From contig NZ_JALDAY010000013.1 of the NCBI RefSeq assembly GCF_022698165.1, forward strand, positions 328,168 to 392,167: DNA of 64,000 bases, in the 5' to 3' direction. Shown piece by piece: positions 53,801-62,805 of the stretch (its first letter is position 1; the number at the start of each line of letters is the position of its first letter). The translations under genes were made by a program, and so were the position numbers. The DNA is from Streptomyces cylindrosporus. Lineage in GTDB: Bacteria; Actinomycetota; Actinomycetes; Streptomycetales; Streptomycetaceae. Below the pieces are notes generated by a model. It ran no database searches, was not told the DNA's origin, and saw nothing but the letters and a program-made list of their open reading frames with translations.

Positions 53801-53973
53801 TCCGGCGCCGGCTCGCTGCTGCCCAGCCGAGCATCTACATGCCTGCACTTGCCCACGGCCTGCACAAATACGCACGGTATTTGGAAGGCCTCGGGCGATT
53901 TGAGGAGGCGCAGGCAGCGGAAGAAGAAGCAGCCAGCGGCGACGCTGGCGTGCGCCAGTCAGACGGCCACTGA
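50887..53973 (+). CDS. trypsin-like protease/NTPase/TPR fusion protein
   Basis: A 1028-residue protein from GTG 50887. Residues 1-200 are a serine protease: His31 in TSAHVV, Asp66 in DRDDAALL, Ser158 in WGGLSGAAVF, a complete triad. An NTPase follows: Walker A GPAGQGKT (278-285) and Walker B ALVVVDYAE (329-337), then a helical arm. The C-terminal 300 residues contain about six and a half 46-residue TPR-like repeats (LGxLGRxEEALAAIxEAVxIRRELA). This is the sensor-with-protease layout of trypsin-STAND proteins in bacterial conflict systems: TPRs sense, the NTPase oligomerises, the protease cuts a target. The linked lipase or trypco2 protein could be that target. Confidence 0.85.
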   Translation: MQRQRVVALDGPCGRGSGYVIAPRLVLTSAHVVPPQGADVRLFRPGERAQWSASVVWRGAPGDRDDAALLHVADPAWIPPDGSGPGWGRLVTDRPGTPCQTIGVPDVIQRPGRPVELWQATGTVNPSTGRVDNRHVLTLRETPPESSGVGTSPWGGLSGAAVFCDDLLTGVITADLTGLGHAGLEVVPAYVLHHDLDFRAMLAAYSSVPDSSGVLEPVEWQHLADIADIRRGPRPLPSPAALLRARQAVVPFRGRAEFLSQLGAWCAEPGFGVWLVHGPAGQGKTRLAHHVATELAGGRLADSRWSTVWLRADARHADLALLAAAAVPALVVVDYAETRTAQLADLLRVFARHHGGTPVKVLLLARSVEDWWENFQADTHEAEELLDGAPVTALESLEPTDGDRAGAYRQAVDSFATRLGHVRGWQHHPWPALAASLPTPALDGADTALALHMTALADLLDTAVGTTSEGAHTSIAETVEDRLLWHERRYWQAAATAHQLHPALSMNTLIDALAAAFLLSAHDQDEADALLARVPDLSDQPRDRRSAVRAWIHALYPSADARPWDSLQPDRLVERFLGRHLYRYPDLPGYLLSGATQSQLTQLLTVYARAAAQATARDRLEASLTALCVTHPDHLAEPAIEIATRSENPRALVDALQRILNDPTTSADLLERLAGQLPRTSHNLADFAADLIQRLVMLQREHADDPAQLPALARYLDRSSYRLGQLRRHEEGLAASTEAVAIWRRLDEEQPQAHLADLAKCLNSLAARLGALGHQEEALAAIQEAVEIRRELAATQPDLHLNDLAKSLNNLAYRLGKLGGHQEALAAIVEAVAIRRELAAAQPERYLFHLANNVHNMSVRLRDVGRFEEALAAVQEAVTIRRELAATRPDAFLPVLALSLNNLSARLGQAGRHDQALAAIDEAVMIRRRLATAQPAVHEPPLATCLSNLSSRLEPLGRYEEAAAAVEEAISIRRRLAAAQPSIYMPALAHGLHKYARYLEGLGRFEEAQAAEEEAASGDAGVRQSDGH

Positions 53974-54265
53974 ATGAACTTCATCATCCCTGGTCGGTGG
54001 TTGCTGAGTCGTTGGCCGATGGCTGCCTACGGCTGGCCCTTCTTCCTTGAGCCCCGGGACGGCTGGGTACGTGGATCAATGCTCGTCTGAACCTCCTTGG
54101 AGTCCTTCCTTACAGATAACGGCAGGTTCACGCAGGGCTCGATCGTTTCGAGGCTGCCTCACTTGTTGGGGGCCGGTGCAAGCGCCGGACTGGACATGGT
54201 CCTGGTGGGCTCGGCCGCCTGCGGGCCGCATGGCGTACTCACTGATCCGCGGGCAGCATGGAAGC

Positions 54266-57200
54266 ATGAGCACGGCATCGCGCAGTGCGGAACTGCGCCT
54301 GGCCATCGCCATGCGTGGCGGAGTCAGCCTCGCTGTCTGGATGGGCGGCGCCTGCTGCGAAATGGCCCGGCTGCGATGCGCAGCCCCAGGGCCATCGGGA
54401 GCGGCCACGACCCAGAGCGAAGGAATGGCCGTCTACCGCAGTCTCCTGAAGATCTGCGGCTACGAGGACGTAGACGTCGATGTCCTCGCGGGAACTAGCG
54501 CTGGCGGCCTCAACGGGGTCTTGCTCGGTTGCCATCTGGTCTACGGCATGCCCTTCGGCCCCGGTGTGCGCGACCTGTGGTTACGTCTCGGCGACATCGA
54601 GGGACTGCTGCGCCGTTCGACGCCCTTTCACCCGCCGACTTCGCTGATGCAGGGCGACGAAGTCTTTTACTGCGAGTTGCGCCGGGCACTCGACGACCTT
54701 CTTGCCAAGCCCCGTGACCCGGGATGGAAGCGGGCCGACTCGCTCCGGCTGATCCTGACAGCGACTCGGCTACGCCCCCGCCGCGATTGGGTCCGACCGA
54801 CGCTAGGCCAACCGCTGCTGGTGGGCCGGTCCCAGGCCTTCTTCCGCTTTCGGCATCGCCCAGGCCTCACGGACTTCCCCGGCGGGACCGCCCGACCCGC
54901 AGCATTGGACCGGCTCGCCTACGCGGCTCGTACGACGTCCTCCTTCCCTGGTGCCTTCGAACCCGGCCGCGCGTACGTCGGCGGCGAACTGCCCCCACCT
55001 GGCGCTCCTGAATACATCGATATACGCGGGGTCAGCAGTGAAACCGGCTACCCCGACGAGAACTTGGGCGGCTGCGCCGAGATGGTGGACGGTGGCCTAC
55101 TGGACAACATCCCAGTCGCCTGGGCGGTCCGTGCCATCGCTGGCACTCCAGCCACTCGGCGGGTCGATCGCTGGTTGCTGTTCCTCCAGCCGGTCCCGGC
55201 CTTCCCACCGAAGTCGGAACAGGGAAACAGTAGCCGGGTCACTCGGTTGGTGCGGCTTGCTGCGAAGTCACTCGCGGTGAAAGCCAGTTCAGAATCCCTT
55301 CGTGACGACGCCCTCGAGCTTCGCGCGGCAGATGCTGCCGCTCACGGGCAGGAGACGCTTGCCGGGGTGCTGCCGCCAACCCTCCAAGCCCTGCGTTCCG
55401 CGGGAGCCGCCCAGCTGGACCGATACCGCGCCACCGTGGGGGCAGCAGAGGCAGGAAGACTCGTACGTCTACTGGAGGACCCAGCCGACGTGACCGGCCC
55501 CGATCCGCTGCCGATGCCGTCCGGCCCGAGCCCCCTGAAGCCTCTGGACGAGGAGGCTGGAGCGGGCTCCGTGCAGCTCTTCGCGGCGTTGCGTCAGGCC
55601 TCTGCCGAGTTGTTGCCCAGCCCGCGCAGCAGTCCCCTTGCCTTGGCCCGCGCTATCAGGTTTCTCCTGGACTGGGTCCGGGCCCACGAAGCCGGTACCA
55701 CCCCACCCGCCCGGGTCGCCACCGCCGACTGTCGTCAGCAGCTTTATACGTACCGCTTCGCCATCGCTACACTGATCGCAGCCCGGGACCGGCTGCTGCT
55801 GCGGTGCTACGCGAACGCCCTCACAGGGGGCGTTCTTCCTCCGGATACCACCGCCGCCTATCAGCTGGCGACCAATCAGCTAGTGGCTCTGATGCCCGCA
55901 CTGCCCGCCAGCACCGCCCCCACCGCATGGCGTGTCTGGTGCGCGGGTCTGGCGCGAGCGCTCAACCTGCCAGCAGAGCAATCGGCCGACGGCCTCCCTG
56001 AGCCACCGCAGCCATACGAAGAGCTGTGGCAGCGCGTCGGAGCGCTCGGCAGGAACATTGGCCGCAGTCTTGGCCCTATCGCCCCATACAACGCCCTGTA
56101 CGAGGCCGCTGCCGGGACAGGACCGGAGATGGTCGACGCGCTGACCGCCGCCGAGACGCTCCTTGGACCGATGCGCCCCGACCCGCTTCTCGAAGCCCCT
56201 AACATCGCCTTCCACACAGTCTCTGCCGCCAACTCCAGCTGGGCGACACATACTGTGCTCGAAGCGAACGAACCAAACACACCAAAAGACCTGGTCAACG
56301 CCAAACTCAGTGGCAACCAGCTCAGCAACTTCGCCGCCTTCCTCAGCGCCCGCTGGCGGCTCGGCGATTGGACCTGGGGCCGACTGGATGCGGCCGCCTC
56401 TCTGGTCTCTGTCGTCGCCACCGACGAACGCCTCGCCGCCACTTTTGGCGGCGCGGAGAACCTAACGCTCCTACGCGCCCGGGTTGCGGCTCGAATGCCG
56501 GACCCCTCGCGCTTCCTCAACCTCTGGGAGGAAAGTCTGCGCCAGCAGCCGGACCTCTCCGCCTGGGACAGGGTGCGCTATGCGCTCACCGCACTGCGCC
56601 AGCGGGAGATCCTCGATGAGGAACTCCCCCTGATCGCCGCCCTGCACACACGGGGCATCCACTCTGGCAACCGCCCCGAAGCGCCTCGGGATCTCCAACC
56701 CCTCCCGAATGAGAAAGCCTTCAAGGCGGCCCTGAAGGCTTTCAAAGAGATCGGAGCTGAAGAGATCACCCAACTGATCCGGGCCCGAGATCCGCGCCGG
56801 GCCGCAGCACGCGCTGGACTGCTCGCCTGGCCCGCGGTACAGCCTTCTGGCGCGACCGTTGGCCCCCGGCTGATCCAAGGCCTGCTTGGGATGCTGAAGC
56901 CGTTGGTCTGGCTGATGCCACTGCTCTCCTTCCTTGCACCACCCACGACCCTTGCCGCAGTGGCCCTGATGTGGATCGCAGCCGCCTTCAGTACGGGCCG
57001 CTGGTGCTCGCTGCCTGTGCACATCCCGCTTTGCATCTTTGCCATGGCTGCCCTCGGGGCCTGGGCCTGGAGGCTTCGTGGGCCGGGGATACGCTGGCGC
57101 CTGGCCCCCACGCTCCTCGTGTTGATGCCCGCTCTCGCTGTTCCACCCCTCGCTCTCGCGTTGGCGGACGTTCACGACCTGCACACCCCAGCGCCTCCTG

Positions 57201-57463
57201 CCCTCGGCTGCTCTTTAGTCATCTGCACTGCATACGCCCTCGCTGCCGCATTCCTCTTCCAAGTTGGTGCAGACCGGGCCTGGTACCGGCTGACAGCCGC
57301 AGCCGCCACCATGGGCATCCTCGCCGGCGCTGCCCAGTCGGACCATGATCAGATCGGCGCTTGGTGGTCGGCCCTGATCCTCTACCTCGTACTGTTTTGG
57401 AACACAGCGGTGTTTCCCTGGCTTCGTCCGCGGCAGACGAAAGCGCAGCCAGTCTCTGAGTAG
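54266..57463 (+). CDS. patatin-like phospholipase with C-terminal membrane domain
   Basis: A 1065-residue protein; ATG 54266 chosen over earlier in-frame codons because the patatin domain follows at once. Signatures: oxyanion RGGVSLAVWMGG (17-28), nucleophile GTSAGG (76-81, Ser78) and DGGLLDN (275-281). A large helical region follows, then about six transmembrane helices near the C-terminus (for example KPLVWLMPLLSFLAP; IPLCIFAMAALGAWAWRL; LLVLMPALAVPPLALAL; ALILYLVLFWNTAVF). It resembles patatin/DUF3376 proteins. Its position 293 bases after the trypsin-NTPase gene, and the membrane anchor, suggest a phospholipase effector that damages the host membrane when released or activated. The link is inferred. 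Confidence 0.75.
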   Translation: MSTASRSAELRLAIAMRGGVSLAVWMGGACCEMARLRCAAPGPSGAATTQSEGMAVYRSLLKICGYEDVDVDVLAGTSAGGLNGVLLGCHLVYGMPFGPGVRDLWLRLGDIEGLLRRSTPFHPPTSLMQGDEVFYCELRRALDDLLAKPRDPGWKRADSLRLILTATRLRPRRDWVRPTLGQPLLVGRSQAFFRFRHRPGLTDFPGGTARPAALDRLAYAARTTSSFPGAFEPGRAYVGGELPPPGAPEYIDIRGVSSETGYPDENLGGCAEMVDGGLLDNIPVAWAVRAIAGTPATRRVDRWLLFLQPVPAFPPKSEQGNSSRVTRLVRLAAKSLAVKASSESLRDDALELRAADAAAHGQETLAGVLPPTLQALRSAGAAQLDRYRATVGAAEAGRLVRLLEDPADVTGPDPLPMPSGPSPLKPLDEEAGAGSVQLFAALRQASAELLPSPRSSPLALARAIRFLLDWVRAHEAGTTPPARVATADCRQQLYTYRFAIATLIAARDRLLLRCYANALTGGVLPPDTTAAYQLATNQLVALMPALPASTAPTAWRVWCAGLARALNLPAEQSADGLPEPPQPYEELWQRVGALGRNIGRSLGPIAPYNALYEAAAGTGPEMVDALTAAETLLGPMRPDPLLEAPNIAFHTVSAANSSWATHTVLEANEPNTPKDLVNAKLSGNQLSNFAAFLSARWRLGDWTWGRLDAAASLVSVVATDERLAATFGGAENLTLLRARVAARMPDPSRFLNLWEESLRQQPDLSAWDRVRYALTALRQREILDEELPLIAALHTRGIHSGNRPEAPRDLQPLPNEKAFKAALKAFKEIGAEEITQLIRARDPRRAAARAGLLAWPAVQPSGATVGPRLIQGLLGMLKPLVWLMPLLSFLAPPTTLAAVALMWIAAAFSTGRWCSLPVHIPLCIFAMAALGAWAWRLRGPGIRWRLAPTLLVLMPALAVPPLALALADVHDLHTPAPPALGCSLVICTAYALAAAFLFQVGADRAWYRLTAAAATMGILAGAAQSDHDQIGAWWSALILYLVLFWNTAVFPWLRPRQTKAQPVSE

Positions 57464-57679
57464 GTGACGCTGTCGAGAATCACGAACGCAGGCCGCGAGC
57501 CGCGGCTGGCCAACGCATTGACGGTCGTACTCGTGATGGCGGGTGCGGCTGTCCTTGGACTGCCTGACGCTGCACTCATCCCGCTGCTGCCGGTGGTGGT
57601 CATGTTCGTCGCCGTCGTCTTCCACCGTGGTCGGATGCCGACTGCAGGGCAGCTCACCGATCTGATCATTCCTCGGTGA
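57464..57679 (+). CDS. small 2-TM protein after patatin gene
   Basis: GTG 57464 follows the patatin stop directly. 71 residues, two hydrophobic segments (ANALTVVLVMAGAAVLGLP and IPLLPVVVMFVAVVF), basic termini. It could be an accessory or inhibitor of the lipase. The transcript probably ends at the hairpin 57694-57734. Confidence 0.55.
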   Translation: MTLSRITNAGREPRLANALTVVLVMAGAAVLGLPDAALIPLLPVVVMFVAVVFHRGRMPTAGQLTDLIIPR

Positions 57680-57693
57680 GTCGGAAGCCCCTC

Positions 57694-57734
57694 GGTCGGC
57701 CTCCCGGCGCGATGTTCGGGGCGGGAGGCCGACC
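57694..57734 (+). terminator. 13-bp hairpin after the patatin operon
   Basis: GGTCGGCCTCCCG (57694-57706) and CGGGAGGCCGACC (57722-57734) pair perfectly across a 15-base loop. No T-run follows, usual for Streptomyces terminators. Confidence 0.6.
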
Positions 57735-57780
57735 CAGGGGCAGCTGATTTTCGGAGGAGTGATGTGAAGGCTGGGCCCGG

Positions 57781-59657
57781 GTGGCTAGGGCGGCGTTCAG
57801 TGGGCTCTGGCACAGATCTTGTGGAGCGGTCGCGGAGCGTCACCCTGGTGTTCGATTGTGATGGGCAGGGCTTCTGTGAGACCGCGTGCGCCGTGCCTCC
57901 AGACAGCATTTACTGACGCTCCATCATGTCGGCGTGGAGCTCACCGTTCCGGGGCTGGCGTTGGTGACGGTGCCGGTCATGGAGACCGACGCAGCGTTGT
58001 GGAAGACGCTCATGTTCGACGGGATCGACGAGATGGCTGTCGAGAAGGTGACCGCCGCCTTCGGGACGATCGACATCGTGGCCAGTGGACGTGCGGTCGG
58101 GGCGGCCTGCCCGGACTGCGGCCACAACTCGGCGCGCGTGCACGGCTCCTACCAGCGCAGACTGCGGGACCTCCCGCTCGGCGAGTGGAGCGTCGTGATC
58201 CTGCTGACGGTCCGGCGCTTCGTCTGCGACGCAAGTACGTGTCCGCGCCGCACGTTCGTCGAGCCGTTCGCGCACCTGGCCTGCCCGTACGCGCGCTTCA
58301 CCACCCGGCTCGGCCATCTGCTGGAGATCATCGGGCTCGCGCTGGCCGGACGGGCCGGCGCAAGGATGGCGGCCCAACTCGGCCTGGGAGCCGGGCGGAT
58401 GACGCTTCTGCGCCGGGTGATGTCCCTGCCGGATCCGCAGTTCAGCACTCCACGGGTGATCGGCGTCGATGATTTCGCCACCCGCCGCGGCAACTCGTAC
58501 GCCACCGTGATCACGGACGGCGAACGCCACCATCCGATCGACGTACTGCCCGGCCGCGAGGCAGCACCGCTGACAGCCTGGCTGAAGGCGCATCCAGGAG
58601 CTGACGTGATTTGCAGGGACCGCGCGGGGGCGTACGCCGAGGCCGCAGCACTCGGCGCCCCTGGCGCACTGCAGGTCGCCGACAGGTTTCACATTCTCCA
58701 GAACCTCAACCAGGCCGTCGAGAAGTGCGTCGCGGCGCACCGTGACTGCTTGCGCACCATAGTTCCCCCAGTGGACGATCAAGCCATCGTCGCGTCGGCC
58801 GCGAAAAGCGAGACCGAGGTTGACCCGTCCGTCGCTCCCATGCCCACTGGCCGTCGGGCCGAGCGGATGCGAGCCCATCACGCCCTGGTCCACGGCCTGT
58901 TGAGCGAGGGCATGGGGCTGCGGGCCATCGCCCGGCACCTCGGCTGGGGGCGGCACACCGTGCAGCGATACGCACGGGCAGATCGGTGGCAGGACATGGT
59001 CACAGGGCGTCGCACACGTCCCAGTCGCTTCGACGTGCACTTGTCCTACCTGCAACGGCGCATCGACGAAACCGACGGCGCGATCACCATCAAGGACCTG
59101 CGCGAAGAACTCGCCGGCCGCGGCCACCGAGTGCCCTACACGAGCCTGCGAGACTGGGCCCGCAGCCGCCTGGACTGGCCCGACGCACCCCTTACGGCCC
59201 GCGCCGCTCCGTCCGTTCGCACCGTCGTTGGCTGGATCACCCGCCACCCCGACACCCTCACCGAGGATGAAAGCACCCAGCTCAAGGCCGTCCTCGACGT
59301 TTGTCCCGAGTTGGACCAAGCCCACGACCTCGTACGGGACTTCGCCCAGATGCTCGCCCGCCGCACCGGCGCCGACCTGCCGGACTGGATCAGCGCCGCC
59401 CGCGCCGCGCAACTGCCCGGCATCACCGGATTCACCCACGGCCTCACTGCCGATCTGGAGGCCGTGATCGCCGGTCTCACCGTGCACTGGAGCTCCGGCG
59501 GTACGGAAGGCGCCGTGAATAGGGTGAAAAAGATCAAACGGCAGTTCTATGGTCGAGCCGGATTCGAACTACTCCGCAAGTTGATACTGCTTGAGTGACG
59601 TTCCGTGACCGCTCCACAAGATCTGTGCCAGAGCCCGCTGAACGCCGCCCTAGCCAC
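57781..59657 (+). mobile_element. ISL3-family element with extended inverted repeats
   Basis: 57781-57843 and 59595-59657 are inverted repeats matching at 60 of 63 positions. The inner part (GGGCTCTGGCACAGATCTTG...) is a typical ISL3 end. The outer 20 bases on each side (GTGGCTAGGGCGGCGTTCAG and its complement) also match. Either the element's ends are longer than usual or it was inserted into the centre of a palindrome. No 8-bp direct target duplication was found beside either candidate boundary. It carries one intact transposase. Confidence 0.75.
57979..59598 (+). CDS. ISL3-family transposase
   Basis: About 539 residues from ATG 57979 (57886 upstream is possible). The N-terminal zinc ribbon is CPDCGHNSARVHGSYQRRLR with RRFVCDASTCPRRTF. 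The DDE domain has VIGVDDFATRRGNSYATVI (Asp), ICRDRAGAYAEAA (Asp) and SSGGTEGAVNRVKKIKRQFY (Glu). A central HTH-like insertion (GMGLRAIARHLGWGRHTVQR) is present. Full length and intact, so possibly active. Confidence 0.9.
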   Translation: METDAALWKTLMFDGIDEMAVEKVTAAFGTIDIVASGRAVGAACPDCGHNSARVHGSYQRRLRDLPLGEWSVVILLTVRRFVCDASTCPRRTFVEPFAHLACPYARFTTRLGHLLEIIGLALAGRAGARMAAQLGLGAGRMTLLRRVMSLPDPQFSTPRVIGVDDFATRRGNSYATVITDGERHHPIDVLPGREAAPLTAWLKAHPGADVICRDRAGAYAEAAALGAPGALQVADRFHILQNLNQAVEKCVAAHRDCLRTIVPPVDDQAIVASAAKSETEVDPSVAPMPTGRRAERMRAHHALVHGLLSEGMGLRAIARHLGWGRHTVQRYARADRWQDMVTGRRTRPSRFDVHLSYLQRRIDETDGAITIKDLREELAGRGHRVPYTSLRDWARSRLDWPDAPLTARAAPSVRTVVGWITRHPDTLTEDESTQLKAVLDVCPELDQAHDLVRDFAQMLARRTGADLPDWISAARAAQLPGITGFTHGLTADLEAVIAGLTVHWSSGGTEGAVNRVKKIKRQFYGRAGFELLRKLILLE

Positions 59658-59814
59658 AAGTGGGAGCGCCGACTACGGCTCAGTCGACTCCCTCACCAGG
59701 GTCGACAGCAGCTACAAGATCCTGGGTGACTGGGGCGAGATCAACCTGCAGTCAGACTCCCCTTCGCTGTCCATCGATCCGGTCCGCACCCTTGATCCAA
59801 ACGAAACTGCCTAG
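59658..59814 (+). pseudogene. 3' gene fragment beside the ISL3 element
   Basis: A frame continuing from the IS end reads DYGSVDSLTRVDSSYKILGD, WGEINLQSDSPSLSIDPVRT and stops at 59814. It is protein-like but has no start outside the IS, so it is probably the truncated end of a gene, overlapping the methyltransferase stop by four bases. Confidence 0.3.
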
Positions 59815-60539
59815 CCCGCCTGCAGGACGAAGAACAGGAAACACAGGAAGCGCGGCGCGGCCGCGATGGCCTCGGGGAACAGCTCGCGGGCGGCGGGATC
59901 AGGCTCCGGCTCGCTGATGACTGTTATCCGGAAACCGGCCCCGATGAAAGCCTCGATCATCGCGTGCAGCGGCCTGTGCCATCTGCTCACCAGGGCGGTC
60001 TGGCCGTCCACGGTCCACTCTACGGTCCACTTGGTGGTGTCGAAGTAGTTGCACTCGGCCTCGCGACCGGCCTCGCGGTGTATGAGGTTGACGGCAAAAG
60101 GGTGGTCGACAGACACGATCAGCCGACCGCCCGGCCTGAGTATGCGTCGCAACTCGGCCAGCGCCGGCCCCCAGTCCTCCAGGTAGTGCAGCACCAGCGA
60201 CGCCGCTACATCGTCGAACGTGTCATCAGCGTAAGGAAGCCGACTGCCCAGGTCCGCCACCTGCAGATCCGCACCGTCACCGAGCCGCTGCCGAGCCTGC
60301 TCCAGCATCCCGGCACTCGTGTCGAAGCCACTCACAATGGCGCCACGGTCGCGCAGCGCGGCCAACAGGGCCCCCGAGCCGCAGCCTGCGTCGAGGATCC
60401 GCCGACCGGCCACATCTCCAGCGAGAGCCAGCATCGCGGGCCGCTCGTAGTAGGCATTGACCAGGTTGGCTTCGTTTGCGGCCGTGTACGCCTCGGCGAA
60501 GCTGTTGTAGTCGTTGGCCTTCGACGGATCCACACTCAC
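59811..60539 (-). CDS. class I SAM-dependent methyltransferase
   Basis: GTG 60539 is the likely start (60533 or an earlier ATG at 60599 are alternatives); about 242 residues. Motif I is RRILDAGCGSGALLAAL, motif II VSGFDTSAGMLEQARQRL, post I ADLQVADLGSRLPYADDTFD, and motif IV DVAASLVLHYLEDWG with RILRPGGRLIVSVDHPF. This is a typical UbiE/COQ5-like methyltransferase fold. The C-terminal half has aromatic and His residues for substrate binding (NYFDTTKWTVEWTVDGQTAL). The substrate is unknown; there are no biosynthetic neighbours. Confidence 0.8.
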   Translation of the reverse strand: MSVDPSKANDYNSFAEAYTAANEANLVNAYYERPAMLALAGDVAGRRILDAGCGSGALLAALRDRGAIVSGFDTSAGMLEQARQRLGDGADLQVADLGSRLPYADDTFDDVAASLVLHYLEDWGPALAELRRILRPGGRLIVSVDHPFAVNLIHREAGREAECNYFDTTKWTVEWTVDGQTALVSRWHRPLHAMIEAFIGAGFRITVISEPEPDPAARELFPEAIAAAPRFLCFLFFVLQAG

Positions 60540-60734
60540 CGCGGACGGCGAGACTAGCCTGGTGGAAATCGCGTGCTCTTGGCGCTCACTTGAGATCATG
60601 GTGCGGGAGACGTGCGCTCCACCAATTCGGTTCCGGACCGCCCCCGATCGCCCTCACATCCTTGAAGACCCAACGAGCCGCGCGTTCAAGCGTCATGTCA
60701 TGTCGGCCTCAGGAACAGGCTCTGAGCTTGTCTT

Positions 60735-61133
60735 TTAACCTCTGCCCGTGTCGTACGGCGGTGACGGTCGGTTCCAGACGTCATCACATCTGTCGATGAT
60801 CTGACGGAGTTCGCGGGCAGTTCGAGGAGATATGGCCTGCGTCACGGTGTCGAGGAGCGCACGCGCTTCAAGGGGATTGCCGCAGCAGTACCAGTGGACG
60901 TTGCCCCACTCGTAGTCGTGCCACAGCTCGCGCTCGGGACGACGGACGTAGTCCCTCCACAAGCGCACGGCTGCGCTGACGTCGCCTGGCTGCAGATAAT
61001 TCCGGCTGCGCTCGAGACGGGAGATCTCCGATAGCGCTCGCGAGGACAGGCCGTCGATGACGGGGTTTGCGTCTGGTGTCCGGTGGCGACGGGAGGTGCC
61101 GGCCCGGACGTGCCCTGGCCGTCTACGCGGCAT
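60735..61133 (-). CDS. hypothetical protein, 132 aa
   Basis: ATG 61133 to 60735. An N-terminal basic region is followed by a helical domain (SSRALSEISRLERSRNYLQP; GDVSAAVRLWRDYVRRPERE; HDYEWGNVHWYCCGNPLEAR; PRTARELRQIIDRCDDVWN). The WHDYEWGNVHWYCCGNP segment recurs in small Streptomyces proteins of unknown role. It lies downstream of no obvious partner; a transposase relic follows upstream. Confidence 0.55.
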   Translation of the reverse strand: MPRRRPGHVRAGTSRRHRTPDANPVIDGLSSRALSEISRLERSRNYLQPGDVSAAVRLWRDYVRRPERELWHDYEWGNVHWYCCGNPLEARALLDTVTQAISPRTARELRQIIDRCDDVWNRPSPPYDTGRG

Positions 61134-61268
61134 GGACCTTTCGGTTCGTCGTCATGCCGAACATAGTGCCATGGCTCCGAACCACACCTCGAACGAGTTC
61201 GCTCGTCCGAGGATTCACCTGACAAGCGGACGGCCCTCGCATGATCCTGCGTTCCGCCAAGGAAACAG

Positions 61269-62742
61269 ATGTATGCGAAGGCCGCAGAGGTGAGTGTGCT
61301 GCACGACGATGCCCGGCGGGACGCGTTCGACTTCACGTCACACTTCCGGGAGGACCTGTACGCGTGTCTGACCCGGCGCGGTGACACTCTGTTCGAGCTG
61401 TGCGACGCGATGCTCTGCGAGAACGGGCCGGTGACCTGGCCGGTGGACCTGACGCTGCTGGCCGAGCACCGGCGCGGCCACGGTGGGCTCTACGACGCGC
61501 TGAACTGTGGCCGCGTCGACGTGGCCGGGCTGCGCAGGGCGCTGGCGATGCTGCCGCAGCCCAAGGCCGCCGACAACCGGCTCGTCCTGGCGGTCGATGT
61601 GACCAACTGGCTGCGGTCGGACGCCCCGTGCAGCCCGGACCGCTTGTTCTGCCACGTCTATGGCCGCAACGGACGCTCCAGCGACCAGTTCGTCCCCGGC
61701 TGGCCGTACTCCTTCGTCGCCGCCCTGGAGGCTGGCCGCACCTCGTGGTGTCAGCTGCTGGACGCTGTCCGCCTTGGCCCCGACGACGACGTCGCCGAGG
61801 TCACCGTCGGCCAGGTCCGCCGGGTCGTGACCGACCTGATCGAGAGCGGCCAGTGGAGCCAGAGGACCCCGACATCCTGGTCATCTTCGACGCCGGCTCG
61901 ACGCCCCGCGCATGGCCTACCTCCTCGATGGCCTGCCCGTCGAGGTGATGGGACGGATGCGCGCGGACCGCGTCATGCGGCGGCCCGCTCCTTCGCTCAA
62001 GGAATACGCCCTTGCCTATCCCCAGGGCGGCAGGCCGCCGAAGCACAGCAAGGAGTTCCGCTTCGCCAGGCCCGAGACCTAGGGCGAGCCCGACGCGGCG
62101 ACGACGCAGGTCACCAACCGGTACGGCACCGCCCAGGCCATGGCCTGGGACCGCATCCATCCCCGGCTCACGACCCGCTCCGCGTGGATCGACCACGAGG
62201 GTGAGCTCCCGCTCCTCGAAGGCACGTTGCTCCGTCTCCAGGTCGACCGCCTGCCTGGCGGCCAGGACCCGCTGCCGATCTGGCTGTGGTCCTCCAAGAC
62301 CGTCATGACCAGCGAGGACGTGGACCTGCGCTGGCAGGCGTTCCTGCGCCGCTTCGACCTGGAACATACCTTTCGCATGCTCAAGCAGACGCTCGGCTGG
62401 ACCCGCCCGAAGCTCCGCATCCCCGAGGCTGCGGACCGGTGGACCTGGCTCGTGATCGCCGCCCACACCCAGCTGCGGCTCACCCGCGAGGCTGCCGCAG
62501 ACCTCCGCCACCCTTGGGAGAAACCCGCAGAGCCCGCCCGCCTCACCCCGGCCCGAGTCCGCCGGGGGTTCAGGAACCTCCGTTCCCACCTCGTCTGTCC
62601 GGCCCGTGCGCCGAAACCATCAACTCCCGGCCCTGGAAGACCACTTGGATCGAAGAACCGGCGGCCCGCCACCCGCTACGACGTGGGCAAAACCGTGAAA
62701 CGACCCGAGAGCATCACCGAACGAAACCGACTCAGACCATAA
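61269..62742 (+). pseudogene. decayed transposase (NF041680-like) with two frameshifts and one stop
   Basis: The first frame (VSVLHDDARRDAFDFTSHFR; LVLAVDVTNWLRSDAPCSPD; FCHVYGRNGRSSDQFVPGWP) runs to about 61860, then shifts (EDPDILVIFDAG), then shifts again near 61893 (one A missing before GACGCC) into APRMAYLLDGLPVEVMGRMR, hits TAG at 62080-62082 (RPET-stop-GEPDAATTQ, probably TGG originally), and continues WLWSSKTVMTSEDVDLRWQA, FDLEHTFRMLKQTLGW to the end at 62742. The DDE residues appear in AVDVTNW, FDAG and EHTFRMLK. The gene is inactive. Terminal repeats were not found. Confidence 0.7.
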
Positions 62743-62805
62743 AGAACAAGCTGAGCGGCGGCACGGGGCCGGGAGGGCGCCCGCACCGAGGTGGGGGAGG
62801 GGCGG

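Noticed and set aside
54047..54265. N-terminal extension of the patatin-like protein
   Set aside because: The extra residues have no domain and ATG 54266 lies right before the patatin oxyanion motif.
57910..59487. Leftward 525-codon frame opposite the ISL3 transposase
   Set aside because: The transposase has zinc and DDE motifs; the antisense frame shows no domain and is explained by high GC.
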